Assembly (NCBI GenBank): GCA_033557685.1
Contig: JAWQRN010000587.1
Coordinates: 1-28,126, forward strand
Direction of reading: 5' to 3'
DNA: 28,126 nucleotides
Source of the DNA: Sperchopsis tessellata
Taxonomy: Eukaryota > Arthropoda > Insecta > Coleoptera > Hydrophilidae
Position numbers and translations under genes: made by a program. Below, one piece after another: positions 1 through 11,600 of this stretch (positions are counted from its first letter, which is position 1; each line of letters starts with the position of its first letter). The notes below the pieces were generated by a model. The model did no database searches and had not been told where the DNA came from. It was given only the letters and a program-made list of their open reading frames with translations.

Positions 1-270
1 CCTCTACACGGTTTCCACCCGGAAACAACATTCATACAGATACTAACCGTGGAAGTCTATTACATTTAATAAATACATATATTTATATAATACACAATAA
101 AAAGAAGTGGTCAAAGTATGGAGCGTTGTGGTACCCCAGACAACACTTCTACTCTAACAAAGCTAAGAATAGATAACAGCATATTGTGACTGATCATATC
201 AAAATCCTCACTATAGGTACTTAAATAAGACGAACATCAAGACATAACTTTATATTAAAAGGGAATCAAA

Positions 271-374
271 TTATCGGTAATTCTCAGTAATGCAGCGTCT
301 AAAAAGTGACTGAGTAGCAGGAAGGATCTGTCTAAGAAGTTCGGAAAGTAGTTCACTAAAGATCTTTTCAACTA
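271..374 (-). CDS. Possible terminal exon of an unidentified minus-strand gene (weak)
   Basis: On the minus strand a reading frame of about 33 residues runs from an AG acceptor (exon start at 374 or 371) to a TAA stop at 273-271. It includes VEKIFSELLSELLRQILPAT, a leucine-rich, helix-like stretch with ordinary amino-acid composition for this AT-rich DNA. An in-frame TGA sits directly upstream, so it can only be coding if spliced. Either acceptor needs one base from a preceding exon. I do not recognise the family. It may be the 3' end of a gene divergent from SUFU, or chance. Confidence 0.22.
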
Positions 375-937
375 CTCAGAAAAAAAGTGCTACTTTGCTG
401 TAAAACATTTGAGAGTACATTCCCGGAATCTCCTTGTTAAAGGGAAGCTAATCAAATTGGTTATATATAATCTCTATTAATAAACATGCCAAAAGAAATA
501 TCAATAACCACCATTAAAACTAATTTTGTCATAAAAACTATACCTGCTACTATACTATTTTCTATGATATAGTATTACTCAAATGACTGATAACTTACAT
601 AATAATTAAATAATGTCAATTCTCACATATTAGTGATACAGCTTATACTACTACTGGAACTAACAAGACTTTTAAGAATTTTCCAGTGAAATAAATTATC
701 ATAACAATATTTTGACACAATTCTATAAATTAGTAATTTCTTCATTTATACTTCCTTACAATGTTTCTAATCATACTAAGTGAAACAACAATTATGCAAA
801 TAATAAATTTAAAATTTATTAACAAAGGAAGTAAAGAAATATGCAATATGTAATTAAAGCTTATGTAATTTTGCCACAGCACTGACCAACAACAAACATA
901 AACAGTAGTCTAATTTAAAGATAATTGTAAAATTTAC

Positions 938-991
938 CTGATGCAAAAGTCTTCCAGGAAAATCTTCATCTTCAGGAGATGAATCTAACAT
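938..991 (-). CDS. Possible short exon of an unidentified minus-strand gene (weak)
   Basis: The minus strand reads MLDSSPEDEDFPGRLLHQ from an ATG at 991 and then meets a good donor, CAG|GTAAAT, at 937. The frame stays open upstream for several codons (KKKRIFK), so this could be a first coding exon or the end of a longer one. The acidic, proline-containing peptide looks more protein-like than its surroundings. It ends in phase 0, whereas the candidate terminal exon at 271-374 needs a one-base overhang. If both belong to one gene, another exon must lie between them. Family not recognised. Confidence 0.25.
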
Positions 992-1369
992 TTTAAAAAT
1001 TCTCTTTTTCTTATGGATGTACAAAAAAAAACAAATCTTATTAGCAGCAATCAATAGGCCATAATTCGATTATTTACGGAATGATATTGTCTCCCTAAGA
1101 TATTCCACATGTTTATGAAACTGTTAAGCACACCAGGAATATGCATTAAAAAACTCCAGTTTAAACATAACTTAAATATTTGTTGTCAATAATGACAATT
1201 GTTTATTTGCTTGTGGTTGTTTTCCTGCTGTATTGTTGCCAACAATAGCACGGTTATTGTATTACTGATTCAAATGTTCCTAGACTCTCACTAATTAGAT
1301 CTTCATAAGTATAGATATTAAATTAATAGATAGACACTTTATACAATGAATTTTAGTGGTATATTTTTT

Positions 1370-2160
1370 TATTTCTTTTATCTATTTATTTACATAGCTT
1401 TTACAATAGTATACAATTTAATACAACTCGAAGCCTTCAGATTAATAACAGTTCAGTTCACTCAGTTGGTTGTTCACCTAATACTTTTACATTTTTTGAA
1501 GGAGTTGATGTTGTTAATGTTCTTGATCTCGTCTGATGGTTATATAATAGTGCCCCTTTGTGTTGTATCTTCTTTCTCCCAATTTCCTTTTCAGGCTTAT
1601 TAATATGGATGTATTTTTATCTTCTCAGTACATGTCCATGTATTTCATCATTGGTTTGAATGTGTATGGCCGCCCATTATCTGTTTAATCCTCAGAATGT
1701 ATTTGTACTTTATCCTCGTTTCTATATTCATTTATGTTAGGTACAGGCTACTTATTGGAGTTCTTCTGTTGATGTTTCACCCCAGGTATTAATCCGGTAG
1801 TTAGTATAAAATATTATAAATACATTATAGACCAGCTGTTTTGTTCTTGGAGTTAAGTATCTCGAGGTTCATTTGATTGCTCCAACCATCAGTGCTATTT
1901 TTTACATATCTTGTATGTGAATATTTACAGTTATTTCTGAATGTTTTTTTGTTCTGTAAGAATAGCATGTATTCGTTTCTTGTTTTGTTTTTCTAGAAAG
2001 CAGATTATGTCGCAGCCATTGGTTTAATGAAATATCTATATTGATAATTGTTTCAAGTTCCTCTAAATTTTTGTTTCTGTATGATAAACAGGTATAATTT
2101 GCACATATATATTGTGATCCTATGAGTTTTGGTCTTTTATATCACTTATATTACTTCCAT
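1370..2160 (-). mobile_element. Decayed LINE, C-terminal part of a Jockey/CR1-like reverse transcriptase
   Basis: Translating the minus strand with frame changes gives pieces typical of the region after the RT active site in Jockey/CR1-type non-LTR retrotransposons. One is LEELETIINIDISLNQWL near 2067-2016, which resembles the helix and WL motif after the YADD box. Near 1541-1497 a stretch containing YNHQTRSRTL resembles the conserved tail before the C terminus. Many stops and frameshifts separate them, so the copy is old and inactive. The active-site box itself is not visible. Family assignment is by resemblance only. Confidence 0.42.
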
Positions 2161-2667
2161 TAGCAATGTGTGCTTACTGTTTTGTAGAGGACGTCTTCAT
2201 TTCACATAATGAACACAACAAATAATTACCCAAACAAGTTTATAAAATGTTCAGAATTACCAACATGTTTATCATAAAGTCAACTTTGCTTAAACGTAAA
2301 CGTAAACCCTTGTTAGTAGATTAGTACAATATCAATGTATATGTTCCTTGAGTACCACTTTCTATCTACTGGTGTATGGTCTGTAAAAAATAGGTATTTA
2401 GGTATTTTGTTCCTTCTGTTGGTCACAAAGAACTTATACATGGTTGGTCATGTATGCGTCTGGTTGCATATATTGTTTATTTTTTTGACATTCCTAGAAT
2501 TTTTGAAGACACAGTAGATGATTGTTATGATGTATTTTTGTTTTTTACTTTAAATTGATTTAAAAACAATATGTAAGTATGCTTCTAAACGTAGAAGATA
2601 AAAATAAATGTATTTTACGTATAATTTATGATCAAATGTACTTATAAATTATATTATTAATTAGACA

Positions 2668-5600
2668 ATGGATGAAGCTGCTGCACTGCCTGCAGGACCC
2701 CCCATGAATATTCGCCCTCCGACACCTGCAGGCCTAGAATCACTATATTCACTATGCAGGAAAATATATCCTGATCAAGTTAACCCGTTGCAAGTTACAG
2801 CGCTTCTCAAATTTTGGTATGTATTCTATAATTATACCGTGTAATTTTATATAATTGAAAATTAATTTACTTAAATGTTTTAAAATGTATTTTATATTAG
2901 TTCATACATACATACATGTTAAATAAATTATTAATAATAGTAATGGGAAGTTATAATTAGATCAGACACCCTAATTTTTGTACTTCCTGTTTTTTCATGA
3001 GAGTTATTTTTAGAATATTATTTGAAGTTTCCTAGCTGTAGGTGAAATTTACAATGTTCAATTAGTTCTGTTAAATGGCATAAACAGTACTATAGGTATT
3101 ATATTTCTGTGGAGCATCATGATTATTTCTGTGAAGAACGTGCATTAATTTTTACAAATTAATATTTCTGGTAACTGGTAATCTCCAAGGATGTATTTAT
3201 TATGATTAGAATTTGGATAAGATTGTTGATTATTTAAATTTTTATAGTCTCTTTCAAAGTATTTAAATATGTAGTTCAATAACAATCCATATATTTAAAA
3301 GAATAAGATCTTGGTTCGGTTTGTATGCATTTTAATTAAATAACAACCTACTTTAGTGCATATCATGGTTAAAATATGCAAAATGTTATATATAGGTAAA
3401 TATTAAATAATTACTCCATAATGCATTCACCTACATGGAAATTTTGCTGAATATATAAATATATTAAAGCATGTAAAAAGGAATACGCAAATTTACATGC
3501 TCTGCTACTCTTACTTTACTCATTATATATTCTCAAGATATTGTAAGGTTAGCCATAGTAGTTATAGTGTTATTACTATGGTTGATATAAAGTGAAAATG
3601 TTGGAGGTTTATACTTTAGTGTTCTTTTCATTTATACCGTACTGTTTTGTGTAGTATACTCCAAAAAAAAATTTATCATGTTTCTCAATATCAGCAGCCT
3701 TATTTCACTATTCTAAAAATATTTACATTATAATCTTATGGAGAGCAATGTACTTTGCTAACGATATGAATGTTGTTTCCAGGTGGAAAAGATGCAGAGG
3801 CTCTGACTAGTGCCGATGATTTTATTTTGAGTTTTAAATGATTCAATACTTTAATTACCTTCTGGAAATACATGATGATAATTTAAAGAATAATGAAATG
3901 AAAAGTATTTGATCTTAAGCATGTAAAACTGTGCACTTCTCAGTTCTAAACGAACGAATCTTTTAACACAGGATCATCATAAAAGCATTTCCATTCCATT
4001 TACATGAAAGAAATAACTCCAAATTAATTATATTTATGCTTTTCTATGAAACGTAGTAAATAATAAAGTGTTAATTGATCTCCAGTAATTGATGAATCTG
4101 TGGCTCTTTTAAAATTGTGTTTTTACATTATTTCTATCTTTTTTTCAGGCTAGGCGGGCCAGATCCTTTGGATTATATTTCTATGTATGCAAACTCAGGA
4201 GTTCCTCATGAAAACATTCCTCCACACTGGCATTACATCAGGTAATTATAAATATGAATTTATTTTTAATTTTTTATTTAATAACTAGTTGCCATGACAA
4301 AATAGTTGCATGAAACTATACAAAATTTTATGCTACGTATACATTTGAGTTTTAAAAGTGAGAAAATGGATTGTTTTATTGGGTACTGCTTTTGTTTCTA
4401 TGTACGGTTTAGATTCACTAGGCCTACATTTTAGTATACCGTAATACCTCCATTTACATTGAATAATTTTTATGGTGTTAGAGATAGCTTCAAAAGGGAG
4501 TTTATACTCACTCAATGTTGTACTTTCTCATTACAACCACATCAATCTGTACACCTAGCATCGATATAACTTAAGCATCACTGACCTCGGAATAAAGTTC
4601 ACACAACATGTGGATTATTGTGGGATTAAACTACATTATAAATTGCCTTTTAGAGTGAAGACTTTGGCATTGAGGTGCTTTACCTTGGAAATGAAGAATT
4701 TTCTGCTCTGGAATAATGTCTGACGAGGCAAGAGTTCCTGCAAAAAGAAACATGGTAGTGGTTTTGGAATAGTTTTGTGAAGAACTGTTTCTCGGACTAC
4801 TGTTTTGTCATATCTGTTTTTTAAGTAGACTTATATGTTATATGTCAAAATTGACAAAACAATAAAGAATGACCTGCTTGACTGTTCAGAGTTACAGCTA
4901 ACTTGTCAGTGTAAAAAATTGAAATGCTTTGATACAGATTTTTTAAATTATTCAAGACATTTTAAGAAAATTGTGTTTCGTTATCACTATATACTATGCT
5001 AAAATGATTTTGGTAAGAGAAAATTGTGTTTCGTTATCACTATATACTATGCTAAAATGATTTTGGTAAGATTTGGTTCAAATATGACTTACCTGATTAA
5101 AATCTACTGAAATCAATTTTTTTTTATTTATATTAAGGATACTTAGTAATTTTCTTAAAAAGAAAAAGACATCACAGATTTATATTTCAAGCCAAATATT
5201 TGGTTACTAGGCCAAACCCCACTTCGACACATTCCTACAGTGTTCACCCCAGGACTTTTTAACCTGCCGATTTTATTAAAATATATGTGATTATGAGGTA
5301 CCACCACCTGAACTTGCAGTGTGATGTGACAGCTACCAATCTCCTAACCATCAGCCAGAATTAAGATTTCTATAGAGCTTGCAACTATTTAAAAAGGTCG
5401 ATATTCGGATTTAGCCGAAGCAGTAGGGGGGATGCGGTAATTTGCCTACTAAAGCAACAAAATTATAATCAAAGAAAAATTTATATATTTAAGGTCGTTT
5501 CTTCACTATTGTGATAATTTTTTGATAAAATTTGCCAGATGATAAAAATTTGACAAGCATTGGGTTTAAATCTAATATACATAAGTTAATAGTTTTGAAA

Positions 5601-8600
5601 AATTAATTTCACACCTATAATGAATGTTTGGGTATTACCTTCACAATTTCTTCTGTTGAGAACGTCATTTGCTATTATTCAGTAAATTATTGCTGCTTCA
5701 GTAGAATTGTGCAGTGAATATTCGGTATTCAGCCAAAACACACTGTGCATCTCTAGTCAGCAATTCTGTTAATTTGAGAGATACCAACTGATTCGGAAGT
5801 TTTTGAAACGTGTTAGCACGGTAAGAGTATAGGCGCTAAATATTCAACTGTTTAAATACTTTACTGTGTTTAAAATAATAGTGCATCATTTGCAAACCCC
5901 AAACTCATACCAATATTTTATAGATGAATCCCTGCCCAGCTACTACTACTACCCGGCTAGTAAAATTTTCTGATGAAACACAGGTTCAAATTACAATCTG
6001 GCATTGGTGTGTGGTTATTATTATACCTAAGAAAATATGTAAAAATGTTCATTTGTCTAATTCCAATTTATTTTTTTGTAGTTTTGGACTCTCTGATTTA
6101 CATGGTGATGGCCGAGTTCATGATGTAACGGGACCTGATGGACCATCTGGATTTGGTTTTGAACTTACATTTAGATTAAAGAGAGAACCAGAAGAAACTG
6201 CACCTCCAACATGGCCCGCCACTCTCATGCAATCTCTTGCTAAATACGTTTTTCATTCCGGTAAGTAAATATTACCCAAGACACACAATGGTAGTGAAGG
6301 TTAAGTCAATGAAAAAATAAATGAAAATTAATATTCACTTTGCCATAAATAAAATCATTGAGAAAGCTTCATTAATGTTACATGCCACTACCTAAGTCTC
6401 TTCAGCTCTACGTAAAAAAAAAATAAACAAATGTGGTCCACATTAATTATTATTATTAAAAGAGAAAATCAAAACATTACCTTAAAGTGAAAATCATGCT
6501 CTCTTTTAAACTTTGCTTTTGTATATTCTTTAAGAAAGTACAAAAAAAAAGCAATTTTTCTGGACCTTGTAAGTACTTGGTCCTTACTAAAAGCTGACTT
6601 ACCACCTGGAAATGACCTACGGAAATACCATACCACTTATCATTTAACAATTGAAAGTAGAGGGGAATCAAATATCTGCAATTTCATCAGAAGGAGACAT
6701 AGAAGCAGTGTACAAAAACTGTCCAGAGTTGTTTAAAACCACAAATCCTTATACTCCAGTAGTAAAAATGGTGCTATTGGCTCTGTATTGGTAAAGATCT
6801 CTTTGAAAGAATAGGAATATTCACAGTAATAATCATATTACATGTTCACAGAATGTGCAATACAACAAATTTCAACAAAATGTTCTAGACCACATCACGG
6901 AATAGCACAAACAACAAACTACTGATTAATGATACATAAAGTTCTTTATTAAACTTCCATTTTGCAGTTAATAAATCTTTTTAATCGAAGTTTGAAAATG
7001 AAAACTGTATAGACAACATTGTAACAGTGGACATTGTATAATTTTTTTTGATTTTTGCATTTACAACTTGTTCATTTTATGAAAAGGCTCTGATAGTGCT
7101 GCTTCTAAAGTTTTTTAATTACTTAAGTTCTATTACATTTGTGATGCTCCATATTATTTTCTCCATGTTTCTGCCACTCATTCCTATCTTTCATTCTAGG
7201 GAATAATTTATGTGCTGGTGATCATGTATCTTGGCATTGTGCATTAGACAACAGTGAATCCCGAATACAACACATGCTAATGACTAAAGATATACAATTG
7301 AATACAACTCAAACACCATTTGGAACTGTAGATTTTGTTCAAATAGTGGGAGTTACAGCAGATGAACTGAGGGCAGCTCAACAATGGAACGGTGTTGGTG
7401 TCTTAGATATCCTCACAAGACTTCCTTTGTAAGAACCTTAAATATAATACAAAAAAACTAATTGAAATGTACTATACATTTTTTTTTTTTTTTTTGCAGA
7501 ACTGGAGGAGTATGGCATATAACAAATATGAGAAGAGGCGAGAGCTTATTTGAAGTAGACCATAATGCACATGAAGAAGTAGAAAGAGGCTTTGAAGTAG
7601 AAGGTTCAAATCTTAGTGGCGTAAGTGCCCGATGTCAGTGGGTTGAACAAGATCCCTCCAAAACCAGTATCTTACATTTAGGAGATAAAAAGGATGGTGA
7701 AAGTGTATCTAGAATAATTAAAGAAGAGCAAGAACAAATAAGAGCAACATTACAAAAAGGTTTGCAGTTTCAACACAATGACTCTGAAAGATTTAGTGGT
7801 GCAAGTTATAAATTAGATGATCCAAGAGAAAATCATATGTTGGAATCCACGGAGTTGTTACATGTGAAACAGTTAGAAGGTGTACATTTAATATTTAATT
7901 TGGAAGCGGGGAGTTTGCTTCCTTTAGCAATAAGGTAAGAGATCTTTAACTATACAGAAGCGAAAGGTAATGCTTTGATTGATGAAATAAAGTCAAAGTC
8001 AATTTTATTTCTCTTTAAAATACAAAGCACTAACAGACCCATCTACAAAATTTTTAAATACATAAAAAGTAGGAGAATAAATTACATGGATAATCAATAA
8101 ACATTTGGCAAACATAGTAAAACTATAACATGCCATGTAAAATAATTATAGTAAGTTACTATGCAAATTAAATAGACAAGCAGTGATAATATATTAAAAA
8201 TAGTAAAAATTGTCACTTCGTAAGTCTTTCACGGTACTCTATATACATCCTCTCACTTGAAGTCATTGTCGAAAGTCATAACGTCTAGACACCCCCTCTA
8301 TCCGTCTCAGCTACTCTCTACAGCCTGTATCCTACTCTTCTGTCTCTCCGTAAGCACCCATGACTCACTACCATGCATCAACTTTGGCACGTAAATTTCA
8401 TTGTATACAGACAACGTTCACGTCACCCTCCATCCTCCCCACACCTTCACTCCCAGATCCTAGATATTTAAATGACGGCACCTGCTCCAACACTTAGTTG
8501 TGTTTATCGTAACCCCCATCTGTCTCTTTAATCTATCCACCAACACTACCTCCATCTTTGTAACATTCACCATCATATTTCTTGCTCTCAGCTCCATATC

Positions 8601-11600
8601 CAATACATTAATATTCCATTGTTTAACTTTCTGACCCTGCATACAGCACCATGTCGTCTGCAAACACACCCACTGCGATCTCCACGTTTCTCAAGTTCCT
8701 ATACCCCACATGCAGATGCTTCAATTTTTTTTTTACACCTCTTTAGCACACCATCCAGAAGAACAAAAAGATGAGGGCTCAGTGTTCTGCCCTGCCTCAG
8801 TCCCTGGTTTACAAAAAATTCTTACTGTTATTACATTAGAAGTTCTTACATAACAGTTATTTTCACTGTATGCCCCTAATAGATTTCCCTTCACTCCCCT
8901 TCCTCTCAGCACCTCCTACACTTCCTCCCGTCTCACTCTTATCAAACGCTTCTCCAGATCAAAGTATAGAAACCCCTCCCTATCATGTTTCAGCAGCTTC
9001 TCCAGGATCTGACTCAATACGAAGATAAGATCTTGTGTACCCCTACCTATCCGAAAACCGCTCTGTTCAGCCTCCATTTGTGCTTACAGCCTTTCACTGC
9101 GTTTGTTTGTTAGTATCTTTTCATACACCTGCCCAGGCACACACATAAATGATATCCCTCTATCGTTCTCACACCTTCTGATATCTCCCTTCTTAAATAT
9201 TGGCAGGATAATAGCGTCCAGTTTCTCGATACATCCAAGCTAAAGCAAAAACCGCCGTCAGTCTATTCTCTGATTCTCCCATGTACTTGATCATTTCTGG
9301 TGTAATCTGGTCGTGCCCCACATCTTTTCCCACCTTAATCGATCTCGGCACCGTCATAAACTCTTCCCTTCATATTTTCTCGCCGTCCTCCACATTCCAG
9401 TCCTCCCACTCCTGCTCTTGCTGTTCATGGTCATCAATATTTTTATCCCCTAGCAGTTCCACAAATCAGTCAATCACATTCAATTGACACCCCTTCTCCC
9501 CAGTAATAAAATAATAATAACATGCAACAAAGATCTAAAGAGTCAATCCAGACTTACCAGTCTTAAGTCAAGGACCCCCAGTACATAATAAAATAGGTGG
9601 AGTCAAATGTTTGAAAACTCTAATTCAAATACCTGGCTTAGATTTTATTATGGAAAAAAATTCGTAGCGCATGTTCTAGCTTTAACTATTTTCCTTATAT
9701 TTTTGAAAAACTACTTATTTAAAACTGAATCAAAATCCAAAAATGAAATAAAGCGAAATCGCATTGTTTTACGTGTCTTTAAACGTCTACAAGCACGTGT
9801 GTTGCAAAATAGCTACATTTCAAAAGTCGCAAGTTCAAATCCATCTGAAAACATCTTTTTTTTGATTTATTTGATTAAAATTTCTTCAAAACTCAACAAA
9901 ACACAATTATAAAAAACAATACATTTAATGAAACAAAAAAGTCCTTGCATTATATAATTTAATTTTTAATATCTTGGAATAGTTTCAAAGCATATTTTGT
10001 TGAAGTCCTGCGACTTTACTTTAGATCTGTGATCTACAACATTTTTATAGCTTCAATTATTTTTTTTTTTTTTGGAATTAGTAAAATATTAACCATCCTA
10101 ACTGTAAGACTTCCACAGTTCTTATTTTTACGATATTTGTTTCATGCTGGAATCGTTTTAATGGTTCTAAAAAATGCAAAAGTTTCATTCGCTGTTTCAA
10201 GAGACGTTTTCAAGGCAAGTGTTGAGTTTATTAAGAAAAATAATATTAATTACCTCCATAAAAATGTCTCTTGCAACAATAGATGAAGAACTATACGGTT
10301 TTCCCCAGAAACGGCTTTCCTATGAACCATCTTGTTTTATTTTTATGGCTGGAACAACAGATGTACAACTAGAAATATATGAGATTACAATAAATTACGA
10401 GGGCGGACTTATAAATTTTGCCTCCAATATATTAATAGAGAAAAAAGAAATATATAATATTTTTCTACAAAATTACCACATTTCAATACACTTCTGCCAA
10501 CGCTGCACTAGTTATTTGAAATTAAAAAATAGGTGTTTAGTTTTTGATACCATTTTCTCACTGCAGACTTCATAGCTGAAGCACTGGCCCTTCAAGCATT
10601 CCTTTCGTTTTGGAAACAGATTGAAGTCAGTAGGAACCAGCACTGGACTATACGGCTTTCATTTCATCAGAGAGCATGTGTGGTACCCATCTGGCACAAA
10701 GTTTGCGAAATCCAAGACTGCCAATTATGTATACCTCTCTCTCCTTAAAAATACACAATATAACAGCAATTTCTTTTTGTTTGATGTCACAATTTCCACA
10801 AATCAGTTCTTCAACGTAATCTTGATGAAACTGATCACTTGCAGTCATTGGCCTTCCACTTCGTTGCTTGCAACTCAAATCTGCTTGTTCCACTTCTCCA
10901 TCCTTGAACCACTTTACCCATCGTCTTACTGTACTCAAATCAACACACTAATCACCTCAACTTTTTCCTCTGTTAAAAATTCACTGGGTGTGCAAGGTCA
11001 AAAATGCACGCCCCACACCCTCGTACATATCATATTAGAAAAATGGCTTTCAGAACCTAGTGAAAATATTAGAACATGTTTATTAAGTATTCAGTAAATT
11101 GTATATTAATTTTAAAATTCACCTTTAAAATGCTATTGCTAAGATTTATTCCTCATAAAATCCATACACAATACACTTTAACAAATTGACTAACAAAATT
11201 GTGGCCGAACAGCAATTCACTCCAATCCAATCAAATAGAAATTGTAAAGGTAGTCCCCTCTACATACATCCACACAATATAATTGACAAAGTTGAAATAA
11301 ACTCACAAGGATCACAAATACAAACATATTACAAATATATTAAATTCGTGACGTCATTTAGTGGCCTAAATTTACAAATTCGGTCACCTTAGTAATTATT
11401 TCCATCAATAACTTTAGTTTGTCGTCTAAACTCGAGAAAGTATAATTATTCAAGTATTTTTATATCATTAGATTCCAATATGATTGTGTGGTCTTTTGGA
11501 TTGAGTTATCTTGTTGACCATTGTCATGTCATGATATCAATACATGTTTTGCACTGCTCTAATATACGAGTTAATTCTTGGGTGGTTTGTTCTATGTTGT

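Larger units (their letters stand above)
1..1369. other. Upstream flank, AT-rich, no confident gene
   Basis: Apart from the two weak minus-strand exon candidates this stretch shows no conserved coding sequence. The first 60 bases are noticeably richer in GC than what follows and may be the edge of a gene or repeat cut by the window. The rest is AT-rich non-coding DNA. Confidence 0.5.
4242..6081 (+). other. SUFU intron 2
   Basis: GT-AG intron in phase 2 splitting the Ser codon of SFGLSDL. It contains a perfect 53-bp tandem duplication and a possible hAT-type MITE, listed separately. The remainder is AT-rich and shows no gene. Confidence 0.85.

Noticed and set aside
3780..3815. Alternative SUFU exon starting at TTTCCAG|GTGG in intron 1
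   Set aside because: It hits a stop within a few codons and is not part of the conserved protein.
5924..6268. Plus-strand ATG at 5924 as an alternative SUFU start
   Set aside because: The frame runs through intron sequence into exon 3; the residues before SFGLSDL are unlike SUFU, and exons 1 and 2 supply the conserved N terminus.
8460..8669. Independent small gene on the minus strand
   Set aside because: It is one frame of the LINE reverse transcriptase around its FADD box.
9780..9845. Possible tRNA or tRNA-derived SINE because of GTTCAAATCC
   Set aside because: No A box at the right distance and no cloverleaf pairing could be built.
9607..9912. 101-codon open frame on the plus strand
   Set aside because: No recognisable motif, low-complexity Lys/Asn/Ile composition expected of AT-rich DNA, and no splice context.
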